DNA from: Flammeovirgaceae bacterium | GTDB taxonomy: Bacteria > Bacteroidota > Bacteroidia > Cytophagales > Cyclobacteriaceae | NCBI GenBank assembly: GCA_947457025.1 | Contig: CANGUI010000051.1 | Coordinates: forward strand, 1-9,289 | Length of the DNA: 9,289 bases | Direction of reading: 5' to 3' | The notes under the pieces: model-generated | Told to the model about the DNA's origin: nothing | The model's input: only the letters and a program-made list of their open reading frames with translations | The model's database searches: none | Program-made: the position numbers and the translations under genes | In this document: in pieces, positions 1 to 7,913 of the stretch | How the letters are laid out: the number at the start of each line of letters is the position of its first letter | Numbering within the stretch: position 1 is the stretch's first letter

Positions 1-800
1 GGGAGGAAAACTTCAACATCGAAACTATTGAAGGCGAGTCCATCGAAATCAATGGTAAGGGCTACACCCAGTATAAAATCTATCAGGCTGTGTATTATCC
101 GCTCAATGCAGAACCTGTAACATTTCCAGGCGTGGGCTTAAAAATGATTAAGTTTAAGGTGGCCAAGAATCCTTCTTTTTTCGGGCAAAACCGACAGGAA
201 GATTTCAAAATTTTTCTTAGCAAACCCAAAACAGTACGTGTAAAAGAACTTCCTCCCCACCCGCTGCGCGAGTCAGTAGCCGTTGGCAATTACCGACTTC
301 AGGAGCGGATCATTGATGACGCCCTTGCTACCGGTCAGAGCACGGGGTATGATTTTTCGGTTTACGGGGAGGGGAACATTTCCTCCGTAGAAAAGCCCGC
401 AGTGCAGACCGATGGCACGTTCGATTTTTACGAACCCAATGTAAAGCAGAATATTCGCCGCGAAAACGGCCGCGTAACGGGTACAAAAACGTTCAGCTAT
501 TACCTCATCCCCAAGGAACCCGGGGTGTTTGCCATTAGCGACTATTTCCAATGGATCTTTTTCAACCCCAACACCCGCACGTACGACACCCTGCGCCCCC
601 AGATCACGTTGCGCGTAGAAGGCGAAAGTCAGAAAAATCAGTCGATCGAGAGCAGCGACCTGGGCACTTTTTACGATCGCATCGAGACAACCGATAACAC
701 GCTGCGGGCGGTAGACTCTCCCCCGCTATTCCGGTGGCTCGGTTTAGCCGTGGTTATACTAAGCCTGGCCGCTTCGCTATATTTGATGTTGAAGAAATAG
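1..800 (+). CDS. batD: BatD-like membrane protein, C-terminal part (5' end outside window)
   Basis: The frame is open from the first complete codon at position 3, so the true start lies upstream; the GTG at 90 is internal. About 266 residues are visible and end with TAG at 798-800. The visible part is a periplasmic beta-rich region (for example [17 protein letters not shown] near the start, then a [12 protein letters not shown] segment). It ends in a single membrane helix, [18 protein letters not shown], followed by two lysines. The stretches WIFFNP, TYDTLRP and GESQKNQSI match what I know of Bacteroidota BatD (Bat aerotolerance operon, PF13584-type). BatD proteins are membrane-anchored, with the bulk outside the cytoplasm; their exact role is unsettled. 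aroC follows after 8 nt, so the two are probably co-transcribed. Family call from recall; a related BatD-like paralogue is possible. Confidence 0.72.
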   Translation, partial: EENFNIETIEGESIEINGKGYTQYKIYQAVYYPLNAEPVTFPGVGLKMIKFKVAKNPSFFGQNRQEDFKIFLSKPKTVRVKELPPHPLRESVAVGNYRLQERIIDDALATGQSTGYDFSVYGEGNISSVEKPAVQTDGTFDFYEPNVKQNIRRENGRVTGTKTFSYYLIPKEPGVFAISDYFQWIFFNPNTRTYDTLRPQITLRVEGESQKNQSIESSDLGTFYDRIETTDNTLRAVDSPPLFRWLGLAVVILSLAASLYLMLKK

Positions 801-808
801 AACGACGC

Positions 809-1885
809 ATGGGCAACATTTATGGCAAGCTTTTCCGAGTCACAACCTTTGGCGAATCGCACGGGCCAGCCATTGGTGTGGTGATTGACGGTTGCCCGGC
901 CGGGCTATCCCTTGATCTCGAATTCATCCAACATGAACTCGACCGCCGAAAACCGGGCCAATCGAAAATCACCACGCAGCGGAAAGAAGCCGACCGCATG
1001 CAAATCCTTTCCGGCGTGTACGAGGGTGTCACCACAGGCATGCCGCTGACGCTGGTTATCGCAAATGAAGATCAGCGCAGCAAGGATTACAGTCATTTAG
1101 AAAATGTTTTTCGCCCCTCACATGCCGACTATACCTACACAGCCAAGTACGGCGTGCGCGACCACCGCGGCGGTGGCCGCAGTTCGGCCCGCGAAACGGC
1201 TGCGCGCGTAGCCGCAGGTGCGGTGGCAAAACTCTTCCTCAAAACAGCAGGTATCCGCATCAGCGCCTACGTATCGCAGGTGGGTGAACTAAGAACACCT
1301 CCCTACACCGAACTCAACCTCGCCAAAACCGAAGACAATATCATACGATGCCCAGACCCCCTGATCGCCGAAAAAATGATCGCCCTCATCGATCAGGTGC
1401 GACTCGATCGCGATACCATTGGGGGCGTAGTGACCTGCGTGGCACAACATGTGCCCCCGGGTTTGGGCGAACCGGTTTTTGATAAACTTCATGCCGAGCT
1501 TGGCAAAGCCATGCTCAGCATCAACGCGGTGAAAGGTTTTGAATACGGAAGTGGCTTTGAAGGGGTAACCTGGCGTGGGTCGCAACACAACGATGCGTTT
1601 ACCCATTCGGATGGAAAAATCCGTACACTGACCAATCACTCCGGCGGTGTACAAGGTGGCATTTCCAACGGAGAGGACATTTACTTCCGGGTAGCCTTCA
1701 AGCCGGTAGCCACCATCATGCAAGATCAGGAATCGGTGGATACGGCAGGGCAACCCGTTACGGTGAGTGGAAAAGGACGCCACGACCCGTGTGTCGTGCC
1801 GCGTGCCGTGCCGATTGTAGAAGCCATGACTGCGTTGGTCTTAGCTGATTTTGTGTTGCGGGCCCGCGCTTCAAAACTGGGCTGA
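809..1885 (+). CDS. aroC: Chorismate synthase
   Basis: This enzyme converts 5-enolpyruvylshikimate-3-phosphate to chorismate, the last shikimate-pathway step, using reduced FMN; it acts in the cytoplasm. The 358-residue length is normal for the family. Hallmarks are [12 protein letters not shown] (residues 12-23, with His18), RRKPGQS (46-52), the RPSHADYTY segment with His105, and the [17 protein letters not shown] signature (114-130). Near the C terminus are [10 protein letters not shown] and [16 protein letters not shown]. The ATG at 809 begins [19 protein letters not shown], as in family members. An in-frame GTG at 734 would add 25 residues overlapping the batD-like gene and with no family counterpart, so it was rejected. 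It lies 8 nt after the upstream gene and overlaps mnmH convergently by 15 nt. Confidence 0.97.
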   Translation: MGNIYGKLFRVTTFGESHGPAIGVVIDGCPAGLSLDLEFIQHELDRRKPGQSKITTQRKEADRMQILSGVYEGVTTGMPLTLVIANEDQRSKDYSHLENVFRPSHADYTYTAKYGVRDHRGGGRSSARETAARVAAGAVAKLFLKTAGIRISAYVSQVGELRTPPYTELNLAKTEDNIIRCPDPLIAEKMIALIDQVRLDRDTIGGVVTCVAQHVPPGLGEPVFDKLHAELGKAMLSINAVKGFEYGSGFEGVTWRGSQHNDAFTHSDGKIRTLTNHSGGVQGGISNGEDIYFRVAFKPVATIMQDQESVDTAGQPVTVSGKGRHDPCVVPRAVPIVEAMTALVLADFVLRARASKLG

Positions 1886-2896
1886 AAGATTACGCAACTC
1901 CGCTACCGCGGAGGCAGCGTGCTCACCATCCCAAGTGATCTGATGCCGCAGCCGGCCGGCAGCCATTTTTTTCTCCAGGCCAAATTCGTAGGCACGATCG
2001 TAGTACGAAAGTAAAATCTCGATGGCCGCATCCATATTTCCGGCCCGTACCTGTTCGATTGCCTGTTGCTGGGCGAGGCCACCCAGCCGCTTGGTTATCT
2101 TTTGAATAGCCCCGATGAATTCATCGCGGTTGGCCGGCCCGTATTCTGCCACGAGGCGGCTGATTCGTTGTTGCTTCTCGAGCACAAGCTCCACGATGGG
2201 CGACGAGGACATCTGCTGCCACAAGGCGTCTGGCAGAAAAATCCGACCAATGGCGATGGACTCATCCTCCACCCAGACAGGGCGCGATAAATCCAGGACG
2301 TAGAGCGCTTCGAACAGATTGTTTTGAAACTGCTCAGTAGTGGGTTGAGGTTGCTGCAGCAAACCGCCGAATACCGAACCCTTGTGATGCGCGAGTGCCT
2401 CCAGATCCAGCACCTGCTCACCCGCGTCGGACAGATTTCTCAGTAACTCCGTTTTACCGCTGCCCGTACACCCTCCGATGGTGATGAGGCGAAGCGGACG
2501 CTCAAACATTTCCATCACAAATTGGCGGTAAGCCTTGTAGCCACCTTCCAAAGGTGTAGCGCGAATCTGCGCCGCACCTACAAACTGACAGAAATAGGCA
2601 GAACGCAGCCCGCCACGCCAGCAATGCACCAGCACCTCGCGGCCGGCCGCCTCGCGATGGGTTGACCGAATAATTTCCGGTAAGCGCGGACCAACCAGAT
2701 CTAAGCCGGTTTGAATGGCCACGGCCTGTCCCTTTTTTTTGTAATCGGTACCCACCCGCACCCGTTCTTCATTGTTGAGGATCGGTATGTTGATTGCCTG
2801 CGGAATACGTCCTTGTAGAAACTCGCCCTCCGATCTGACATCGATCACCGGCAACTCATGCCGGAGTAATAAGAAATCAGCGAGACGGATCGACAT
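1871..2896 (-). CDS. mnmH: tRNA 2-selenouridine synthase
   Basis: MnmH (SelU, YbbB) replaces sulfur by selenium in 2-thiouridine at the wobble position of certain tRNAs, using selenophosphate and a geranylated intermediate. The protein is 341 residues. An N-terminal rhodanese domain (about 5-125) carries the active-site loop [13 protein letters not shown], with the likely catalytic Cys92. A C-terminal P-loop domain starts with [12 protein letters not shown] (141-152). DVRSEGEF and the [11 protein letters not shown] segment are further family motifs. I chose the ATG at 2894-2896 because [11 protein letters not shown] gives the family-like N terminus; the frame stays open upstream to an ATG at 2959, adding 22 residues of unlikely sequence. 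There is no clear ribosome binding site, as is common in Bacteroidota. No selD (selenophosphate synthase) gene is visible, so selenium supply must be encoded elsewhere. Confidence 0.93.
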   Translation of the reverse strand: MSIRLADFLLLRHELPVIDVRSEGEFLQGRIPQAINIPILNNEERVRVGTDYKKKGQAVAIQTGLDLVGPRLPEIIRSTHREAAGREVLVHCWRGGLRSAYFCQFVGAAQIRATPLEGGYKAYRQFVMEMFERPLRLITIGGCTGSGKTELLRNLSDAGEQVLDLEALAHHKGSVFGGLLQQPQPTTEQFQNNLFEALYVLDLSRPVWVEDESIAIGRIFLPDALWQQMSSSPIVELVLEKQQRISRLVAEYGPANRDEFIGAIQKITKRLGGLAQQQAIEQVRAGNMDAAIEILLSYYDRAYEFGLEKKMAAGRLRHQITWDGEHAASAVAELRNLSAQF

Positions 2897-3156
2897 GGTG
2901 TAAAGGTCGGTAATGGAGGGGCCCTTGGCAAATGAAAGACCATGGGCAGTATGCCACACCGTTGTTCTTTACAATTCAGCTAAATTGAATTGTCGATCCC
3001 TTTGTCAATATCCTATGATTTGGGACTATCTGGATAATGTGAAACCTTCGAGTCATTTTGGTAAAGAATACCCGGGAAAAATACCCCTGGCTGTTTTTCT
3101 TGAAATTGCCCTGAACTCAATACGTTTGTTTGTGAACTTTGAATACGTCCGCGAGC
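2897..3156. other. Divergent intergenic region between mnmH and the exporter gene
   Basis: The 260-nt region separates two outward-facing genes and should contain both promoters. It has a perfect 8-bp inverted repeat at 2971-2993 and AT-rich stretches. A weak match to the Bacteroidota -33/-7 pattern is TTG at 2990-2992 followed after 21 nt by TATGATTTG at 3014-3022; this is one base longer than the usual TAnnTTTG, so I do not call it as a promoter. The short reading frames that cross the region have no recognisable protein content. Confidence 0.45.
2971..2993. repeat. Perfect inverted repeat upstream of the exporter gene
   Basis: The arms ACAATTCA (2971-2978) and TGAATTGT (2986-2993) are exact reverse complements around a 7-nt spacer. 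No T-run follows on the plus strand, so it does not look like a terminator. Its position in a divergent promoter region, and the symmetric AT-rich arms, would suit a regulator binding site. That role is inference only. Confidence 0.4.
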
Positions 3157-4293
3157 ATGCGAAAATTTCCAATTTACATTCAATTGGATGCCATGGATTG
3201 TGGCCCCACCTGCCTGCGCATGGTGGCCCGCCACTATGGGCGCAGTTACCAATTGCATGAATTGCGCGAAAAATCATACATCACCCGCGAGGGTGTATCC
3301 CTACTCGGCATCAGCGATGCAGCCGAAGCCATCGGCTTCCGGACCATCGGGGTGAAGATCCCGTTTGAGAAATTGGTCAAAGATGCGCTGCTGCCGTGTA
3401 TTGCCCACTGGTACCAGCGCCACTTTGTGGTTGTCTACAAGATAACCAGGAAAGAAGTTTTCATAGCCGACCCCGCTGCCGGCCTGGTAACCTACTCCCA
3501 CGATGAATTCAAAAAAGGCTGGCTTTCTTCACAAGATAATGGCCAGGAGACCGGCATCGCCCTGCTGCTGGAACCCACCCCGGAGTTTTACAACCGGGAG
3601 CCTGAATCTCAAGCCACCCGCAAGCGCAGCCTCGGGTATTTGCTCGGCTACCTTGCCCAACACCGAAAACTGGTGGTTCAACTGGTTCTGGGATTGCTAA
3701 CCGGTAGCCTTATTCAATTAGCGTTGCCTTTTCTCACGCAGTCCATTGTAGATGTTGGCATCAATACCCAAAACATCCAGTTTGTCTATCTGGTGCTGGC
3801 AGGTCAATTTGTGTTGCTCACCAGCCGTCTGGCGGTGGATTTCATCCGCAGGTGGATTTTACTCCACCTCAGCACACGCATTAACATTTCGATCATCTCT
3901 GATTTTCTCTCGAAGCTGTTTAAGCTGCCCATGTCGTTTTTCGAGGGAAAGATGATTGGCGACATCCTCAGGCGCGTGGAAGATCACAGCCGCATTGAGC
4001 GGTTCTTGAGCACCTCGTCCCTCAATATCCTATTCTCTTTTTTTAACCTCGTCATCTTCGGCATAGTGCTGGCCATTTACCACATTCCCATCTTTTTAGT
4101 TTTCTTCGGGCTTAGTGCAGTTTATGTTTTGTACATCCTGCTATTCCTCAAGCGCAGGGCCGAACTCGACTATAAACGGTTCCAGCAGATGGCCGAAAAC
4201 GAAAGTAATCTCATTCAGACCGTGCAGGGAATGGGGGAGATCAAAATCAACAATTGCCAAACCCAAAAGCGTTGGGAGTGGGAACGGATTTAG
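3157..4293 (+). CDS. C39 peptidase/ABC exporter, N-terminal part ending at an in-frame amber stop
   Basis: This 378-residue product is the first half of a peptidase-containing ABC transporter (PCAT). Such exporters cleave double-glycine leaders and move the core peptide out of the cytoplasm. The C39 peptidase domain spans about residues 1-130. Its catalytic Cys15 sits in DAMDCGPTCLRM, with His89 in RHFVVVYKI and Asp105 in IADPAAG, so the triad looks complete. A membrane domain follows, with helices around 171-193, 208-228 and 291-331. The frame stops with TAG at codon 379, after WEWERI, and continues in the same frame beyond it without another stop until 5353. This product lacks the last membrane helices and the whole ATPase, so alone it cannot power transport. 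ATG 3157 was chosen over the TTG at 3139 because MRKFPIYIQLDAMDCG is the typical family start. Confidence 0.88.
   Translation: MRKFPIYIQLDAMDCGPTCLRMVARHYGRSYQLHELREKSYITREGVSLLGISDAAEAIGFRTIGVKIPFEKLVKDALLPCIAHWYQRHFVVVYKITRKEVFIADPAAGLVTYSHDEFKKGWLSSQDNGQETGIALLLEPTPEFYNREPESQATRKRSLGYLLGYLAQHRKLVVQLVLGLLTGSLIQLALPFLTQSIVDVGINTQNIQFVYLVLAGQFVLLTSRLAVDFIRRWILLHLSTRINISIISDFLSKLFKLPMSFFEGKMIGDILRRVEDHSRIERFLSTSSLNILFSFFNLVIFGIVLAIYHIPIFLVFFGLSAVYVLYILLFLKRRAELDYKRFQQMAENESNLIQTVQGMGEIKINNCQTQKRWEWERI
4291..4293 (+). other. Premature in-frame TAG splitting the exporter gene
   Basis: Reading through this codon gives one continuous 732-residue protein with a normal PCAT layout (peptidase, membrane domain, ATPase), the expected length for the family. 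The codon fits a single-base CAG (Gln) to TAG change. TAG also ends the BatD-like gene and the second precursor here, so it appears to be a genuine stop in this organism rather than a recoded codon. A sequencing or assembly error is equally possible. Confidence 0.85.
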
Positions 4294-4314
4294 GCCAAGC
4301 TTTTCCACATCAGC

Positions 4315-5355
4315 GTGTCCTCAACGCGTTTGCAACAGTATCAAGACGCGGGCAGTTTGTTTTTGAACGAGTCCAAGAACATCATGATCACGGTGATGGC
4401 TGCACTGGCGGTGATGAAGGGCGACATGACACTGGGTATGATGCTGGCCGTACAGTACATCATCGGGCAATTGAATGCGCCCGTCAATGAATTCATTGCC
4501 TTTACACGCGATTTTCAAGATGCGCGCCTCAGCCTCGAGCGCATTGGCGAAATCCATGCGGCCGAAGAGGAAGAGCCCGCACACGATCATCTGCAGCGAA
4601 TTGAACTGCCCGAAAGCAAAACCATCATGATCAAAAACCTCTCCTTTCGGTATGAGGGCCCGCATTCGCCCAAGGTGCTGGAGGATATCGACCTGATCAT
4701 CCCGGAGGGAAAAGTTACCGCCATTGTGGGGGCCAGCGGCAGCGGTAAAACCACCCTGATGAAGCTGTTGCTCAAGTTCTACCAACCCCCGGGCGGCCAG
4801 ATTGAACTGGGGGGTGTGCCGCTGAAAAACATTCCGGCCTCAACGTGGCGGCAGCGGTGCGGCACGGTGATGCAGGATGGCTTCATTTTTTCGGATACGA
4901 TTGCCCGCAATATTGCGCCGAGTGACGAGAGCATCGACCGGAAGAAATTACGGCATGCTGTTACTGTGGCCAACATCCGCGAACATATTGAATCCCTGCC
5001 GCTGAGCTATAACACCAAGGTAGGTACCAACGGCATTGGGCTGAGCCAGGGCCAAAAACAGCGGCTGCTGATTGCCCGTGCCGTGTATAAAAGCCCGGAG
5101 TTCATCTTCTTCGATGAAGCCACCAGTGCGCTGGATGCAAACAATGAAAAGGTGATTATGGAAAACCTCGACCAGTTTTTTGCCGGCAAAACGGTACTGG
5201 TGATTGCCCACCGGCTGAGCACCGTAAAGAATGCCGACCAGATTGTGGTGCTGGAAAAGGGGAAAATTGTAGAGGTAGGCACCCACGAGGAACTCACCTG
5301 CACAAAAGGCAAGTACTTTGAGCTGGTGAAAAATCAGTTGGAGCTTGGAAACTAA
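4315..5355 (+). CDS. C39 peptidase/ABC exporter, C-terminal part (last membrane helices and ATPase domain)
   Basis: This is the continuation, in the same frame, of the exporter gene broken at 4291. The GTG at 4315 is only the first possible initiation codon after the stop; an ATG at 4384 is an alternative, and separate translation is unproven. The segment contains the last membrane helices (ITVMAALAVM, then LGMMLAVQYIIGQL). A complete nucleotide-binding domain follows: Walker A GASGSGKTT (codons at about 4732-4758), Q-loop MQDGF, signature LSQGQKQRLLIARA, Walker B FIFFDEATSALD and H-loop IAHRLSTVKNAD. It hydrolyses ATP to drive peptide export in the inner membrane. All motifs are intact, so either the lesion is recent or the stop is an artefact. 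No HlyD-type adaptor gene follows, which is unusual because many Bacteroidota loci of this kind encode one next to the exporter. Confidence 0.85.
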   Translation: MSSTRLQQYQDAGSLFLNESKNIMITVMAALAVMKGDMTLGMMLAVQYIIGQLNAPVNEFIAFTRDFQDARLSLERIGEIHAAEEEEPAHDHLQRIELPESKTIMIKNLSFRYEGPHSPKVLEDIDLIIPEGKVTAIVGASGSGKTTLMKLLLKFYQPPGGQIELGGVPLKNIPASTWRQRCGTVMQDGFIFSDTIARNIAPSDESIDRKKLRHAVTVANIREHIESLPLSYNTKVGTNGIGLSQGQKQRLLIARAVYKSPEFIFFDEATSALDANNEKVIMENLDQFFAGKTVLVIAHRLSTVKNADQIVVLEKGKIVEVGTHEELTCTKGKYFELVKNQLELGN

Positions 5356-5374
5356 TAACGACAATAAGGTAGGC

Positions 5375-5424
5375 AGGCGTCAGACGGCTGATAGTGGAAG
5401 TGAACGAGCCTTCAGACGCCTTTT
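5375..5424 (+). terminator. Rho-independent terminator after the exporter gene
   Basis: The arms AGGCGTC (5375-5381) and GACGCCT (5415-5421) are exact reverse complements. They enclose a second 4-bp stem, GGCT (5386-5389) with AGCC (5407-5410), across a 4+4 internal loop, and a T-run follows at 5421-5424. It lies 20 nt after the exporter stop codon and separates that transcript from the HTH gene. Confidence 0.65.
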
Positions 5425-5460
5425 AAATCGTCATTCAAAAATTGTTAATGATAGATTGAT

Positions 5461-5829
5461 ATGAGTTTATTTAAGTACATCGAACGGTTGAAGCGGATGG
5501 ACGATCTCATTCGAAGGAAGGCCACCGGCACGCCTGAGGAGTTTGCAGCCAAACTGGGCCTGGGCAAATCGGTGCTGATGGAGGAATTGAGCGAATTGCG
5601 CGAATTGGGCGCCAAAATCGCCTATTGCCGCGAAAGGCGCTCGTACTACTACGAGCAGAATTTTCTGCTGGTGGTGGGTGAAAAATCGGGCCAAAATGCC
5701 GGTTTTTTGAAGGGCGGAAAATATTTTTCGGTTTTTGACACACATTCCGGTATGGCCGGACTGCCCCGAATTATGTTTGAATTGTTGATTGCAACCAAGC
5801 AACAACCGCGGATGCCGAAAAGCGAATGA
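5461..5829 (+). CDS. Small winged-HTH DNA-binding protein, probable locus regulator
   Basis: The protein is 122 residues, basic and without signal peptide or membrane helix. Residues 1-66 look like a winged helix-turn-helix domain. MSLFKYIERLKRMDDLIRR forms a first helix, TPEEFAAKLGL and KSVLMEELSELRELG fit the HTH helices, and IAYCRERRSYYYEQN fits the wing hairpin. I recall similar small HTH proteins beside GG-leader peptide genes in Bacteroidota; the function as regulator is inferred. The C-terminal half (about 67-122) has no domain I recognise. The gene starts with ATG 36 nt after the preceding terminator and ends 28 nt before the first precursor gene, so the two may share a transcript. 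Its 3' half, from codon 59 on, is duplicated downstream at 8147-8348. Confidence 0.8.
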   Translation: MSLFKYIERLKRMDDLIRRKATGTPEEFAAKLGLGKSVLMEELSELRELGAKIAYCRERRSYYYEQNFLLVVGEKSGQNAGFLKGGKYFSVFDTHSGMAGLPRIMFELLIATKQQPRMPKSE

Positions 5830-5835
5830 GTAGGT
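5634..5835 (+). repeat. Direct repeat copy A: 3' half of HTH gene
   Basis: These 202 bases align without gaps to 8147-8348 (offset 2513), with 10 mismatches by hand count, about 95% identity. The repeat starts inside the HTH gene at codon 58/59, covers the stop codon and ends 22 nt before the start codon of the first precursor. Confidence 0.95.
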
Positions 5836-5857
5836 GGATTTACTTATAAATAATGTT

Positions 5858-6040
5858 ATGGAAAAGTTCAAAAAGTTTTCGTTAAGTATGGACCAATTGA
5901 AAATGGTTAAGGGAGGAACAAGATTTCGTTGTCAATGCAACGGAATAGGAACATGGACTGGCAATTATTCCAGGACTGAACAAATCACAAATGCTATCAA
6001 CACATACTGCGCTAATGGCGGCTCGTGCCAACAATTGTAA
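5858..6040 (+). CDS. Double-glycine leader peptide precursor 1 (four cysteines)
   Basis: The 60-residue product has a 20-residue leader ending in VKGG and a 40-residue core. The hydrophobic positions expected for C39 cleavage are present: Val17 (-4), Leu14 (-7) and Leu9 (-12). The FSLS and MDQLK pieces resemble the Bacteroidota GG-motif natural-product precursor leaders (TIGR04149-like, from recall). The core has Cys25, Cys27, Cys51 and Cys57 and is rich in Gly, Asn, Thr and Ser. I chose ATG 5858 because it begins MEKFKKF, the usual leader start; an upstream in-frame start at 5834 would add eight untypical residues. The probable fate is cleavage after Gly20 and export by the neighbouring PCAT. 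The final activity (bacteriocin, signal, other) cannot be told from the sequence. Disulfides are plausible; no modifying enzyme is visible. Confidence 0.85.
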   Translation: MEKFKKFSLSMDQLKMVKGGTRFRCQCNGIGTWTGNYSRTEQITNAINTYCANGGSCQQL

Positions 6041-6053
6041 CATGTTTCAGAAC

Positions 6054-6084
6054 AAATGACGGTCTAGCAAACCGTCATTTTCTT
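6054..6084 (+). terminator. Hairpin terminator after precursor 1
   Basis: A perfect 10-bp stem pairs AAATGACGGT (6054-6063) with ACCGTCATTT (6071-6080) around a 7-nt loop, followed by TCTT. It sits 13 nt after the precursor stop and 8 nt before the next start codon. It could end the precursor transcript or partially attenuate expression of the gene behind it. Confidence 0.8.
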
Positions 6085-6092
6085 AAATTTAC

Positions 6093-7499
6093 ATGATGAG
6101 GCGATTCCTAGTTTTCCTATTTTTGATAAATTCATTGGTCGCGAGCGCTGCGAAAATTGTGATTACACAGTCCTTGAATGCTCAAAGTGTGCGGTATTAT
6201 CAGCCCTTTGATAATTTTCCAAACGTGAATATTCCAGTTAATTTGAAGCCCGATGCGATGGGTCAGATTCTGATCACCCTCAATACCCAAGCACCTACCA
6301 TTGTAAAACTCGTGATTTCCGAAACGTTGATATGGTTGATTGTAGAGCCCAATGATCAAATCAGTATTCACAAAACGCCGAAAGTAGATAATCAACCCCT
6401 TGGTGGGGTATTCATTGATGGCAACAATGCCATTGGCCACACCTACTACAACAAAATCTACAATTATAACCCTATTGATAAATTTGACGGTGTTCGAGGT
6501 GTTTTCGAAAAATCTGACTTCCGCGAAATTTCCAAATTAACTGACCAATTGGAACGGGAATTGAAGCGCGAACTAAGCTGGGTTGATTCTCTCGAAAAAG
6601 TTAAAAAGGTAACGGCCAAATATGCAGAATACATGCGCGTTGAACTGTCCTCTGTGCTTGGCTGGGAAATTGGAAATTTATGCGATAGCAATTATGGCAA
6701 AAAAAAAATCAGCTTTCAGCAATTCAACAACATCAAAAATTGGCTGTTCGGCTATATAAAGCCACTGGACAAAAGAATGTATTCTTGTGGATTGGCTCCA
6801 GTTTATTACTATACCTACTATGAAGCTATTGCAAAAAAATCACAAGTTGACTCAACTAAAGCGATTATCCCTGAGGCATCTCATTATGTGCTGATGCCCA
6901 CTGACATGGCGAAACCGATGTGGGGCAATCTGTTATGGGTGCACAAGACTTACGCGCCCACACAATATGACTACCAAAAGCTCTACAGTAAGTATAAATC
7001 GACCTTTGGGGATGGGGATTACATAAAATTTTTTGACTCAACGAATTTTTTTATCAAGAATGAAAGCAAACCTAGCATCATTGATTTTAATCAAGATTTT
7101 TTTATGCTGTTGGAGCAAAAGTTCTATAAGAAAAGAGTATTTATTGACATCTGGGCAACTTGGTGTGCGCCTTGTAAAGCCGAGTTTTTACATTACAACC
7201 CTTCGTTTTATGAATTTATGAAGGAATTTAAAATTGACATGGTGTACCTGAGCATCGACAAACTAGAACATCGAACAAAGTGGGAGAAAGAAATTGAAAA
7301 ACTAGGCTTAAAAGGATATCATGTGTTAGCAGGAGATGCTCTACAGGCTTCAATAAAAGAAATAATTTTTGATGAAGGAGCAATGGCTATCCCACGTTAT
7401 GTGTTGGTTGATGAGAATGGAAAAATAATCTCCACTGACTTCAAACGCCTGTCCGACCCAATGTTCAAGAAGGAGATAGAAAAGGCTTTTATTAAGTAA
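6093..7499 (+). CDS. Secreted TlpA/thioredoxin-like protein with long N-terminal region
   Basis: The protein is 468 residues. A Sec signal peptide (MMRRF, then a hydrophobic stretch, then LVASAA) predicts export with cleavage near residue 20. Residues 21-340 resemble the beta-rich then helical N-terminal region seen in Bacteroidota TlpA-like proteins, with little recognisable motif. The C-terminal thioredoxin fold (about 330-468) has the redox motif ATWCAPCKAEF with Cys358 and Cys361, and the cis-proline motif AIPRYVLVD with Pro434. Such proteins reduce or shuffle disulfides in the cell envelope. Placement between two genes for four-cysteine exported peptides suggests a role in their cysteine chemistry (inference). 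Base composition is clearly more AT-rich than in aroC or mnmH, which fits an accessory or transferred region. The start may be ATG 6093 or 6096. Confidence 0.88.
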   Translation: MMRRFLVFLFLINSLVASAAKIVITQSLNAQSVRYYQPFDNFPNVNIPVNLKPDAMGQILITLNTQAPTIVKLVISETLIWLIVEPNDQISIHKTPKVDNQPLGGVFIDGNNAIGHTYYNKIYNYNPIDKFDGVRGVFEKSDFREISKLTDQLERELKRELSWVDSLEKVKKVTAKYAEYMRVELSSVLGWEIGNLCDSNYGKKKISFQQFNNIKNWLFGYIKPLDKRMYSCGLAPVYYYTYYEAIAKKSQVDSTKAIIPEASHYVLMPTDMAKPMWGNLLWVHKTYAPTQYDYQKLYSKYKSTFGDGDYIKFFDSTNFFIKNESKPSIIDFNQDFFMLLEQKFYKKRVFIDIWATWCAPCKAEFLHYNPSFYEFMKEFKIDMVYLSIDKLEHRTKWEKEIEKLGLKGYHVLAGDALQASIKEIIFDEGAMAIPRYVLVDENGKIISTDFKRLSDPMFKKEIEKAFIK

Positions 7500-7540
7500 G
7501 AAAAAACCCTGGCTGTAATAACTCTACTTTGTCACAAGAA

Positions 7541-7590
7541 TTTTGCTGAAAATCAGATAGATGGTTATCTTTGACCATCAGCAAAAAAAA
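7541..7590. repeat. Nested inverted repeat ending in an A-run, downstream of the TlpA-like gene
   Basis: Outer arms TTTTGCTG (7541-7548) and CAGCAAAA (7579-7586) are exact reverse complements. An inner stem ATGGT (7561-7565) with ACCAT (7574-7578) lies between them. An eight- to nine-base A-run follows on the plus strand. It begins 41 nt after the TlpA-like stop codon. A terminator role is possible but the plus strand lacks the T-run expected after the stem. Confidence 0.4.
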
Positions 7591-7913
7591 ATGAAAGGGG
7601 GAACCGCCCGCGCATTTGCCGGTGTTCTTCGCCGGCAAATACCTTTAAAGCGCCGTATCGTCTCTCCAAGAGCGCGGATACGATTGCGGCACTGAGCTTT
7701 CGCATCGTCCCCTGCGGGAGACGTTGCGGGACCAGTAAGTCGCCAACACGTAAGCTTGTATTTTTAGTTTTGCAAAAGGCTTTCGCCCACAGCCAGCGCG
7801 TGTATACAGCACGTACCGCAGAAATCATGGGCACGGGTAGTTTGTGCCGCAAACTGATTTTTACAAACCGGCAGGATTGTTTTATTTTTAGCACTCACAC
7901 TGGCGAGGCGCGC
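7591..7913. other. Gene-free stretch rich in hairpins
   Basis: No reading frame here has recognisable protein content. Clear stem-loops are: ATTTGCCGG (7614-7622) with CCGGCAAAT (7632-7640), nine perfect base pairs with a 9-nt loop; CGTATC (7654-7659) with GATACG (7677-7682); and AGTTTG (7839-7844) with CAAACT (7850-7855). GC content is higher than in the flanking AT-rich genes. It could be a structured RNA, a decayed gene or part of a dispersed repeat that continues into the tandem units at 7914. I cannot decide between these. Confidence 0.35.

Noticed and set aside
734..808. In-frame GTG extension of aroC by 25 residues
   Set aside because: It overlaps the end of the BatD-like gene, and the added residues have no counterpart in chorismate synthases. 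The ATG at 809 gives the family N terminus.
2897..2959. Upstream ATG extending MnmH by 22 residues
   Set aside because: The added residues do not look like the family start, and the rhodanese domain begins normally from the ATG at 2896.
3139..3156. TTG start adding six residues to the exporter
   Set aside because: The ATG at 3157 gives the standard short lead before the catalytic-cysteine motif.
5467..5871. Minus-strand frame opposite the HTH gene
   Set aside because: It lies almost wholly antisense to a gene with clear HTH character and itself shows no recognisable features.
7565..7894. Minus-strand open frame of 109 codons
   Set aside because: It has no domain, signal or motif I recognise, is rich in Arg and Leu as GC-rich shadow frames often are, and overlies several hairpins. 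A decayed gene cannot be excluded.
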